DNA of 64,000 bases from Streptomyces sp. (GTDB lineage: Bacteria > Actinomycetota > Actinomycetes > Streptomycetales > Streptomycetaceae): the NCBI RefSeq assembly GCF_019510245.1, contig NZ_JAEKKT010000128.1:1-64000 (forward strand), given 5' to 3'. Below are positions 48,170 through 57,400 of this stretch, piece after piece. Position 1 is the first letter of the stretch. Each line of letters begins with the position of its first letter. Position numbers and translations under genes: made by a program. The notes below the pieces were generated by a model, which was not told where the DNA came from, searched no databases, and worked only from the letters and a program-made list of their open reading frames with translations.

Positions 48170-48872
48170 GCGGGAGCTGTCGGGGCCGGAGGGCCGGGCT
48201 GTGCGAACAGTCCGGGTTCGGTCTCGTCGAGGAATCCGAGGCCGACCAGGCGTTTGAGTTTCGCGGGTGCCTTCGACGTGCTTGGGCATCAAGGGCAGGT
48301 CCAGCGCGAGGCACGGGTCGCGGGCGCGTAGCGGTCGGCGTTCGTGCTCGGATACGTCCATGATCTGCTGGTGGGCCGCGCCATCCGGCGGCATCGGGTT
48401 CGGCGGCCGCTCGAGGTCGAGGCCTGGGGCCACCGCGCGGACGGTCCTGGCCGTGGTCGCCAGGGCCTCGCGTTCAGCCTGCGCCTCGCGCCGGCGGGCG
48501 GCGAGTTCGCCGATCTGCGCGGCAAGCTGACGTTCGCGCAGTTCGATTCCGCGCAGTATCCGCCCGGCAGAGGCCCAGTAGGTCCTGGGCTGCACGTTCA
48601 GGCCATTGGTCTGCTCGACGCGGCGGCGAGTGTCAACCAAACTGCTGGGCGTCTGGGCCGAGATCGCGTCCGTCCAGGACTTCAATGTCGGTGATAGTGG
48701 TCCGGAACGGATCCAAGCTCAGCCAGACGATGTCCATGCCGTCGCGTTCGAGTTGGATCATCGAGGAACCCGACGAACCGGGCGGCGCGGTCAGCAGGCT
48801 GATGCAAGTTGCGGTACAGGTGCACGGGCCGTAGTAGGGCAGGTGAGCGACCACCTCGGCCAGCGGTTCCAC
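48170..48872 (-). pseudogene. Frameshifted gene of unknown function with a winged-helix-like tail
   Basis: From ATG 48872: MEPLAEVVAHLPYYGPCTCT through WLSLDPFRTTITDIEVL. A frame change follows to KSWTDAISAQTPSSLVDTRRRVEQTNG, then a helical, probably coiled-coil segment (ELRERQLAAQIGELAARRREAQAEREAL). The tail is IMDVSEHERRPLRARDPCLALDL and, after another frame change, AKLKRLVGLGFLDETEPGLF, a winged-helix-like end. Two frame changes interrupt it. I do not recognise the family. Confidence 0.5.
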
Positions 48873-49063
48873 CCTCAGCGCGCAGCAGTTCAGATCTCGG
48901 TAGCGAGTCTGTCACCACGGCACGGCACCGTACAGGTGGCCGGCCCTGAGAGGCATCAGAGGTGAAAGAACAAGCAGAGCCCTCACTCGGCCGTATACAT
49001 CGGACAACTGGTCGACTCATCTCTGCCGAGAGGTTCAACTACCGGGTGTTCATGTCTGAATCG

Positions 49064-49093
49064 TTGACATACATCGGATCTCCTCTCCATACT
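49064..49093 (+). promoter_or_regulatory. Promoter of the GH95-like gene
   Basis: TTGACA (49064-49069) is 18 bp from CATACT (49088-49093). ATGTC (49052-49056) and GACAT (49066-49070) form a small inverted repeat around the -35, a possible operator. The start codon GTG 49167 has AAGGAGA upstream. Confidence 0.6.
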
Positions 49094-49166
49094 CTCGGCT
49101 TGCGGCCTCGTGGCCAGACATCGGCAGCCGCCGCTCGTGAAGTGTTGATGGCCAAGGAGAGCTGAT

Positions 49167-52100
49167 GTGAGACGTCATCCAGCGGTCATAGTCGCGCTCG
49201 CGATGGTCGGGGCACTCACGACCGCCCCCGCGTTCGCCGCGGACGTCGGGCCGTCCGCCCACCACGGTTTCAAGGCGCCGCAGGCGGTACTCGACCATCT
49301 CCGCCAGGACGACTGGACCCAGCTCCAGAAGATCCTGTCCGGCATCTCCGGTTCGGTGACGTCGCCGCTGAAGATCGGCGACGTGGACAAGGGCAGCTAC
49401 ACGACCGGCCAGCTCATGGGCAACGGCGACATCGGCGCCGTCGCTGCGGGTGTGTCCAACACTTCGCAGCAGTTCTACTTCGGCAAGAACGACTTCTGGG
49501 GCACGCTGCACGCGCAGGGCAGTTCGGTCAAGGACAACGCGGGCATCCTATCCGGCGGCGGGCTGGACGTCTGGCCGACCACCGCGGCAGGTACCGACGC
49601 GGCGAGCGCGTTCTCGATGAAACAGGACATCCTCAACGCCCAGGTCACCACGGACATGGAACTCAAGGACGACCAAGGTGCCGACGCGCCCCTCCAGCTG
49701 AACTCCTGGACCGCCGACACCGCGGACGTCTTCGTCACCGAGATCCGCAACAACGGAACCGGGCCGGTGACGCTGAGGATCAAGCAGTGGGTCCCGGCGA
49801 TGGCGTACGCGAACTCGAGCGCGACGGACCTCACCGACGCGCAGAAGACCTACCCGTACACCGGGGGAGTGGACTCCGCGCAGGCCGGTTCCGTGCTGTG
49901 GACGACGCGGGACAGCACCACCACCAACACGAGCGGCTATCGCAGCCGGATGGCGACCGCGACGACCGTAGTCGGCTCTGAGCTCGCGAACCCGGGCGAG
50001 CAGATCGAAGCGAACGACTACTACGACAGCAACAAGGGCAAGTACTACAACTCGCTCGGCGAGTCCGGGAACGTCACCGTCGCGCCGGGCGCGACCACGT
50101 CCCTGGTCACCTACCTGAGCAGCAGCAGCGGCGACTACAACACGATCAAGAGCGTCACCGACGTCCAGAAGGACGCCGTGGACGGGGTGCGCGCGTATGC
50201 GTCGCAGAGCGCCCTCGACCGGCTCAAGGCTGAGCACCGGGCATGGTGGAAGGACTACTGGCTGCGCAGCTACGTCCAGTTCACCGATCCGGAGGTCGCC
50301 CGGTACTACTACGGATCGCTGTACGTGCTCGGCAGCTCCAACCGGCCGACGAGCGCGAACGGGAAGGTGAATCCGCAGAATCTGCCGGGCTCGATGTACG
50401 GCGAGTGGGTCCCCGCCGACAACGTGGGCTGGGGTGGCCGGTACTTCCTCAACTACAACCAGCAGGCGCAGTACTACGCGGCGGGCTCGAGCAACCGCAT
50501 CGACACCGAAGTGCCGTTCAACCGGGTCATCGCCTACGACCTGCCGTGGCAGCAGAACAACGCCGCCGCGCAGGGGCACGACGGCGCGGTGCACGTGCGG
50601 ACGTTGTCCCCGTTCCACCTGCTGGCGAGCGACCAGCCGGCACTGAACCCGAAGGCACCCGTGCCGGTCTACGGGTTCAGCTCGGGGTCCACGGACCAGA
50701 AGTCGAACGGCTTCTTCGCCGCGATCAACATGCTCTCCTACTATGAATACACCCTGGATGACCAGTACCTGCGCACGGTGCTCTATCCGTATCTCAAGCA
50801 GCTGCTCGACTTCTACAGCTCCTACGTGCTGAAGCAGGACGACGGGAACGGGCAGTACCACTACTCGGTGATCGGCTCCTCGATCCACGAGGGCGACGCC
50901 GCCGACATCAACCCGGATCTCGACATCGGCGCCATCAAGTACCTGTCGAAGTTCCTTTCCGCGCATGCCCGGGAGATGGGCGAAGCCCGGGCCACCGTCG
51001 CTCGTTGGAAGGACTTGGCCGACCACACGGCGTTCCCGGAGGCCGAGCTGCCCAAGGGAGTCTTCTCCGCGAACAACAACGACGACTTCGTCCCGACGCT
51101 GACGGCCACCGACTACCAGTCGCCGAACCAGGCGCACGTCGACACGATCGAGCCGGGCGACCAGCCGGTCGAGCTCGAGGGCGTGGTCTTCCCCTTCGAG
51201 AACGTGCAGCAGCTCGACGGCGACCCGGAACTGCTCGGCAAGGTCCGCAACACGCTCGAGTACATGAACTCCTGGGCGGCCACCGGGTTCGCAGGCTGGA
51301 GCAGCCAGAACAACGGCTTCCCCAAGGTGTTCCCGATCGCGGCGCACGCGGGCTGGCCGGCCGCGGACCTGCTGGCGAAGTTCAAGACGGCGCTCAAGGC
51401 CAAGGTGCGTACCAGCAACCTGACCTACTACGGCAGCGGTGGCGCGGTCGAGACCGTCGGCGCGATGGAGGGCGTCAACGCCATGCTGCTGCAGAGCAGC
51501 ACCACGCCCCAGATGCCGACGACCCTGTCGGTGTTCCCGAACTGGGACCGGACCCAGTCGGTGAGCTACGAGCGGCTGGGCGCGAAGGGCGACGTCGAGG
51601 TGTCCAGCGCGTTCGACGCGGACAAGGGCTCGGTGTCCTATGTGGACCTGACCAGCAAGCGGGACGGGAAGATCGCGCTGGTCGACCCGTGGGCCGACGG
51701 CCGCCCCGTCATCCAGCTGGTCAACGCCGACAACACCCTGGGCGAGCGCGTCGACTACGACGTGCGGGGCGGGAAGCTCGTGTTCCATGCCGAACAGGGC
51801 AAGCGGTACATGGTCATGGTCGACACCAGCGACCGCGCCCACACCGTCACCGGCATCTCGCTGTCCACGTACTCGACGACGCTGGTCTACGACAGCGCGC
51901 ACCGCCACGCGCCCGCGGGCACCGGCACGGTCACGGCCGCGCTCGAGGGCGGCAAGCCGGGCGACACGGTGGCGTGGAAGTCCTCGAACACCCACGTCGT
52001 GACGGTGACCGGGGCCGGCAGTACGGCGACGCTCCAGGCCGTCGGCACCGGCGGCGGCAAGGTCGCGAACGTGACGATCACCGCGCGCGGTGTCGAGCAC

Positions 52101-52931
52101 GGCGGCTTGTCCGACGACGGAGTACGTCAGACGATCCACGTCAAGGTCGCCGACGTGTCCACGGTCCCGACCGGACTGCGCCTGCTCAGCCCGCCGGAAG
52201 CGACGATCTACGGGCCGGCGTCCACCAGTGCCGACACGGGCAAGGTGACCGGCACGAACCGGCTGCAGCTCACGGCTTCGGTGTCGCCGGCCAACGCCTA
52301 CGACCGGCGGATCGCCTGGCGGTCGAGCGACCAGAACGTGGCGATGGTCGACAAGAACGGGCTCGTGATCGCGCGCGGGGCGGGCACGGTGACCATCACC
52401 GGCACCAGTACGGCCAACCCGAGCCTGCCACCGGTCACGACCACCGTGAAGGTGACCTCATCAGGAGCGGACTTCAGCGGGTACGGCCCGTTGGCGTCGG
52501 TGCTCACCGCGGCGAAGAAGGTCTCGGCGTATGCGGGCGACACCACCGGAGGCGGCGGCTTCACACGGGTCTCGACGAGCCGGGACTGGGAAGGACAGCA
52601 GGAACGCTTCCAGATGGCGTATGTCAACGCCTTGGGCGTCAAGGCGCGTTACTCCGGCTATTCGGCGGTGAACATCAGCGAGGACACCGCCTACTTCGCG
52701 GCTGTCGCGCTGAACGAGGCAATCAAGGCGATCGACCCGGCCCTCGCGGTCACCCTGCCGGACAAGACCGATCTTGCCGCGGCGGTCGCCGGTGAGTCGA
52801 AGCTGACCGCGGACGACTTCGCGACCCAGAAGGCGTGGGACGACCATCAGGCGGCGCCGGCCGCGGCCCGGAAGGTCGACGACGACGCGCAGGCGACCAG
52901 ACGGACGTGGATGCCGCCTGCACCGCGCTGA
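49167..52931 (+). CDS. Secreted GH95-like glycosidase with Ig-like and FIVAR domains
   Basis: 1254 residues with a Sec signal (VIVALAMVGALTTAPAFA). The catalytic part (about 50-880) is an (alpha/alpha)6-barrel type: LMGNGDIGAVAAGVSNTSQQFYFGKNDFWG, YYYGSLYVLGSSNRP, PADNVGWGGRYFLNYNQQAQYYAAG, VIGSSIHEGDAADINPDLDIG. This resembles GH95/GH65-clan glycosidases such as alpha-L-fucosidases and alpha-galactosidases. Two Ig-like (BIG_2) domains follow near 930-1100. The last part is a FIVAR-like three-helix domain. Its final helix is out of frame: the -1 frame would read TDVDAACTALTSAAYAVKP, so the stop at 52931 is premature by a few dozen residues. Confidence 0.8.
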   Translation: MRRHPAVIVALAMVGALTTAPAFAADVGPSAHHGFKAPQAVLDHLRQDDWTQLQKILSGISGSVTSPLKIGDVDKGSYTTGQLMGNGDIGAVAAGVSNTSQQFYFGKNDFWGTLHAQGSSVKDNAGILSGGGLDVWPTTAAGTDAASAFSMKQDILNAQVTTDMELKDDQGADAPLQLNSWTADTADVFVTEIRNNGTGPVTLRIKQWVPAMAYANSSATDLTDAQKTYPYTGGVDSAQAGSVLWTTRDSTTTNTSGYRSRMATATTVVGSELANPGEQIEANDYYDSNKGKYYNSLGESGNVTVAPGATTSLVTYLSSSSGDYNTIKSVTDVQKDAVDGVRAYASQSALDRLKAEHRAWWKDYWLRSYVQFTDPEVARYYYGSLYVLGSSNRPTSANGKVNPQNLPGSMYGEWVPADNVGWGGRYFLNYNQQAQYYAAGSSNRIDTEVPFNRVIAYDLPWQQNNAAAQGHDGAVHVRTLSPFHLLASDQPALNPKAPVPVYGFSSGSTDQKSNGFFAAINMLSYYEYTLDDQYLRTVLYPYLKQLLDFYSSYVLKQDDGNGQYHYSVIGSSIHEGDAADINPDLDIGAIKYLSKFLSAHAREMGEARATVARWKDLADHTAFPEAELPKGVFSANNNDDFVPTLTATDYQSPNQAHVDTIEPGDQPVELEGVVFPFENVQQLDGDPELLGKVRNTLEYMNSWAATGFAGWSSQNNGFPKVFPIAAHAGWPAADLLAKFKTALKAKVRTSNLTYYGSGGAVETVGAMEGVNAMLLQSSTTPQMPTTLSVFPNWDRTQSVSYERLGAKGDVEVSSAFDADKGSVSYVDLTSKRDGKIALVDPWADGRPVIQLVNADNTLGERVDYDVRGGKLVFHAEQGKRYMVMVDTSDRAHTVTGISLSTYSTTLVYDSAHRHAPAGTGTVTAALEGGKPGDTVAWKSSNTHVVTVTGAGSTATLQAVGTGGGKVANVTITARGVEHGGLSDDGVRQTIHVKVADVSTVPTGLRLLSPPEATIYGPASTSADTGKVTGTNRLQLTASVSPANAYDRRIAWRSSDQNVAMVDKNGLVIARGAGTVTITGTSTANPSLPPVTTTVKVTSSGADFSGYGPLASVLTAAKKVSAYAGDTTGGGGFTRVSTSRDWEGQQERFQMAYVNALGVKARYSGYSAVNISEDTAYFAAVALNEAIKAIDPALAVTLPDKTDLAAAVAGESKLTADDFATQKAWDDHQAAPAAARKVDDDAQATRRTWMPPAPR

Positions 52932-53136
52932 CGTCGGCAGCGTACGCCGTGAAACCGGGGACGTCTCGGACCGCACGTCGTGAAGCGCCGAGTGCATCCG
53001 AATGCGCTGGACGTTACCGACCACGAGCGTGTCGGGTTGTGGCGGACGTCTGGGAGGTCTTCTGGGAGGCGGAACCGGCACAGCGGCCCGGGGAATGACC
53101 GAAGGGCGGACGGCGGTGGCGATGCCGGAACGCCGC

Positions 53137-54114
53137 TCACTGCAGCCAGCCGCGGCGGGCGGCCTGGGCCGCCGCCTGGAAGCGGGTGGCCGCGCCCAGT
53201 TCGGTCATCAGGCGGTGGATGCGGCGCTGGGTGGTGCGCTCGCTCCAGCCCTGGGTGCGGGCGATGGCCGCATCCGTGCAGCCGGACGCGAGAAGGCCCA
53301 GAAGGGCACGCGTGTCGGCGTCCGGGCCGTCGCTCCGTGCGGTCGGCGGGCTGGTGTCCCGCAGCGGGGTGGCACGTTCCCACTCGGCCTCGAAGAGTGC
53401 TTCCAGCGCGGCGAGTATGGGCGAGCGGTGGATGAGATAGGCCACGGAATGGCCGCCGGTGGCGAGACTGAAGGGGATGATCGCCGAGCGGTCGTCGGCG
53501 ATCACCAGTTTCAGCGGCAACTCCGCCCGCACTCTTGCTTCTTCACCGGCCCGCACGCTCGGCAGGATGTCGTCGCGAAGCCGGCCCGGCCACGCCACGG
53601 CGGCCCGGTCGTAGATGACGCGATGGGCGACACCGGTGTGCTGCCGCTGGCGCTGGTTCTCCAGATCGCTGCCCGGGCGGTTGACATAGGGGGGCCGGTC
53701 GAAGGCGCGTATGTGGTGCTGGGCGCTCCCGGTGAGCCGCTGGAAGGCCGAATTGATGTCCTCGTGACCGGTGAGCAGCTCCACGGCGATGCTCGGGTCG
53801 CTGATCCGGTTGGCCTCGCGATGCGTCTCGGCGAGCTGCCGGACCAGGGAGCGGGCCGTGTCGAGCCGGCGCTCGCTCTCCCGGATGAGCTCGGTGACGG
53901 CTACGTCCGGAGCGGCGGCCGTGAAACGAGGCGGGCGGCCCGCCGACCTGATCGCGAGGCCGTTCTTCACCAGGGAGGACAGATGACGGCCGGCCACCGC
54001 CGCACCCATGCCGCAGGCTTCGGCGATCTCGGAGGCGCTGCCCCGGGGCAGCCCGACCAGGACGGTGTAGACCAGCTGCGATCCGTCGCTGAGGCCGAGG
54101 ACGTCAAGTTCCAT
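53137..54114 (-). CDS. TrmB/LuxR-type regulator next to subtilase 2
   Basis: 325 residues from ATG 54114 (GGAG six bases upstream). It has the same plan as the regulator at 37038-38006: a TrmB-like winged helix (LGLSDGSQLVYTVLVGLPRGSASEIAEACGMGAAVAGRHLSSLVKNGLAIR), a middle with HHIRAFDRPPYVNRPGSD and LVIADDRSAIIPFSLATGG, and a LuxR helix-turn-helix end (DADTRALLGLLASGCTDAAIARTQGWSERTTQRRIHRLMTELG). The shared FDRPPY/LDRPPY signature and domain order make the two clear paralogues. It is divergent from the second giant subtilase. Confidence 0.88.
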   Translation of the reverse strand: MELDVLGLSDGSQLVYTVLVGLPRGSASEIAEACGMGAAVAGRHLSSLVKNGLAIRSAGRPPRFTAAAPDVAVTELIRESERRLDTARSLVRQLAETHREANRISDPSIAVELLTGHEDINSAFQRLTGSAQHHIRAFDRPPYVNRPGSDLENQRQRQHTGVAHRVIYDRAAVAWPGRLRDDILPSVRAGEEARVRAELPLKLVIADDRSAIIPFSLATGGHSVAYLIHRSPILAALEALFEAEWERATPLRDTSPPTARSDGPDADTRALLGLLASGCTDAAIARTQGWSERTTQRRIHRLMTELGAATRFQAAAQAARRGWLQ

Positions 54115-54400
54115 TTCCAGCTCCGGTATCCGCTTTCCACCGGCCGCCACCTGCTACGACGCGGCCACCACGCCATCCTCGCGCACGGTCCGCTCCCGCC
54201 CGCGTCCGCCCCTGGGCCAAGGGCGGACCGCGTCGCCCCGCGGCTCCCGTGGCCGATCTCTGCCAGCTGACGGAAGTCCGCCACGGCCCCCATCTTGTGC
54301 CGGCTCCCCGGGGGTTGACAGATTCCCCACGCGTCGGCGCCGTTCAGACGGCCGACGCCCTCTCTTTCCCCGATCTCCTCACGCAAGAAGTGGAGTGCCC

Positions 54401-57400
54401 ATGAAACGGCGGAGACGAGCGGTCGCTCGTGGCCTCGGCGCCGTAGCCACCGCGGCCCTGCTGCTCGGCACGCCCGTGCAGTACGCGGCCGCGTCCGGAG
54501 CGGCTGCCAGGGCGTCCGGTAGCGGCTCGAAGGACGCGCTTGCCGCGCCCGCCCCGTCAGCCGTGCCGGGTGCCTCCGCACTCGGTCCCCTGCGCTCCTT
54601 CCTGAAGCCCGATCCCGTGCGGAGCAAGCCGGACAGCCCCCACCAGGTCCTCGTGGTGCTGGGGCCCGACGCCCAGGTGACCGGCGAACCGAAGGGCGCG
54701 CGGAGCGACCTGCGGGTCCGCACCCCACTCACCTCCGACGCCGGGGTGAACAGCGCCCTGCGACGCGCGCGCGCCGTCTCCATCCGGCCCCTGGTCCCGG
54801 GGCTCACCGCCGCGCAGGGCCGCGAACTGCACGCGGCTGCCCGGGCGAGACTCGGCGCCGGCGCGGTCGACCTGTCCAGGGTCCAGGTCGTTCAGCTGGC
54901 CGGTGGCGACGCCACCGCCGCCGCCCGGACACTGGCCGCGACACCGGGCGTCGTCTACGCGGAACCCGACCAGACCGTCTCGCCGATGAACACCGGCGCC
55001 GTACCCCTGCGCGCACCGGGAACCGCGACCGCAACCGGCAGTGCCGACGTCGGGGGACGGGACACGCCGAAGGCGCGGCACAGCGGCACGACCGGCTCCG
55101 ACGGGGTCCCCGGCAACGCGGCCCTCGCCACCTCGACGCAGAGCTTCCTCAACGCCGGCGGCGTCGACGCCACCGGCGCCTACAGCCTGCTCAAGCGGAA
55201 GTTCGGCCAGCTGCCGGGCACCGGAGAGACCATCACCAACGTCTCGATCGGCGACCTCACCGACGAGTCGACGCCGAACCTCGGTTCGACCGGTCCGACG
55301 ACCGTCCTGCACGACGGCCGCCGGTACCTGGACGTCCCCACCATGCCGCTGATCCCCACGTACACCGCGGACGCCACCGGCGCCCTCGACCCGGCCGGCT
55401 CGACCCAGGGACAGGACCCGGCGCTCGGCGAGGTGCTTCTGGACTTCTCCGTGATGGCGCCGCTCCCGCACGAGGCGCAGCGCCCGGGGATGCAGGGCAG
55501 CGGGGACGCCGACCTGCTGGGCATCGCCCCGGGCGCCAAGTACCGGCTCGTCGTCCCGCAGGAGCCGACCTTCAGTCAGATCGCCGTCGCCCTGCTGGCC
55601 GCGGCCCGGCAGGCACCGCGGCCCGACGTGATCACCGCCAGCCTGGGCTACGGCACCGACGCCTACGGCATGCCCGGCCGTTATCTGGAGGACGACCCCG
55701 TCCAGCAGTCGGTGATCGCGTCCATCGTGCGGCAGTACGGCATCACCGTCGTCGTCTCCTCGAACGACGGCACCCGCCTGTACACCAACGCCGCCGTCGG
55801 ACCGGACGGCGGCAGCACACCGACCGACGTGACACGCAAGCCCGCCGACACCACCCTTATCGGCGACGACCAGATGTCGACCACGCCCACCCGGGTCCTC
55901 GATTCCGGGGCGATCGCCGCGGGCGGCACGACCACCGACGACACGCTGTCCGTTCCCCCGCAGGACGGCGGCGCGGCCTCGACGGGCGGCACCTGGGCGA
56001 CCACCCGGCTCAACGGCTCCGGTGTCTTCTCGTCGGGATTCGGCACCCGCGTGGACGTCTCGGCGCCCAGTGACGGCATACCCGCCTTCGAACACCAGGG
56101 GCAGACCGCGCAGTCCGTCGCGGAGGTCCTCAGCGGCGGCACCTCCGCCTCCGCACCCGAGATCGCGGCGGCCGCCGCGGTCGTACTGCAGACCTCGCGG
56201 CTGACCGGCCGGCACCCGTCACCCGACGACGTGCGCTCACTGCTGGAACGGACCGGTCGCGCCGTGCCCACGCCGCCGCAGATCGACCGGCCGCTGCACG
56301 TGGGCCCACAGCTGGATGTCACGGCGGCCGTCCAGGCCGTACTGGCCGAGGCACACGGCAAACTCGCCGCCACCGGAGCGGTCAGGATCGTGCGGCTGTC
56401 CGTGGCGCATCGCCAGACCATCGGCGGCCTCGGCGGCAGCTACCTGGAGTCCACCGATCCGGGCCGCATCGACCTGGCTGGACCGGGCACGGGATCTGGT
56501 GCCAGCGGAGAGGGCCTGGTGGGACCGGTGACGATCGGTGCCGACGTGACCGGCCTGACGGGAGACAAGGGTGTCGAGTACGTGCTGCGCATCGGGAAGC
56601 GGGAGTTCACTTCCGCCACTCCCGCGGTGCGGCTGACGCCCACACAGATGCTCACCGCGGCGGGTCTGCCCGTCGCCTCCACGACCGACCGCCGGCTCTC
56701 CCTCACGTTCGAGGTGCGCCACGGCCGCCAGGTGCTCGCCGCCGCGCGCCACGAGCTGACCTTCGGCCCCACCGACGGGGGATACGCCGAGGCACTCGCC
56801 CCGGTGGTCCAGCCCGTGGTCGGGGCGGGCCACTCGGTGCGGGTGCGTTACGACCTCAGCGGCGTGCGCAACGTCAGCTCGCCCGAGCTGGTCGTGTCGG
56901 GGGTCGGCCACTTCAGCCCGGCGGCGGCTCCCATCTTCTCCGCTTCCTACAGCGTTCCGCTGACCGCGCCGAGCGGGACGGTCACCGTCCCGGCCGGCGC
57001 GTTCACGGCGGGCGGCGGCATCTACGGGATCGGCGTCGTCCAGAATCCCACCGGCGGCGCCAGGGGCGTGCCGCTGTACGGGGAGTTCGCCTCGGTCCGG
57101 GTCGAGGGCGCAGGCATCGCGCAGCGTCCCGACGCACCGGCGCTGGCCGCCGAGCCGTCCGGGGGGCCGTCCGCCGGGTCCGGGCATCTGCTGGAGATCA
57201 CCCGGGCAGCGCCCCGGTTCTCCGTGAGCTACGACGTGTCGCGGATCGAGGGCGCGACCGGCACGCTCCTGGAGTTCTCCGCCCCCGGCCCGAACATGTA
57301 CGGCTCCTACAACCTGGTCAGCAATCAGAACGGCACCGTCCGGGACCACGACGGAGTGGACAGCCCGGCCACGCTGCATCGTTCACTGAAGGGCACGCGG

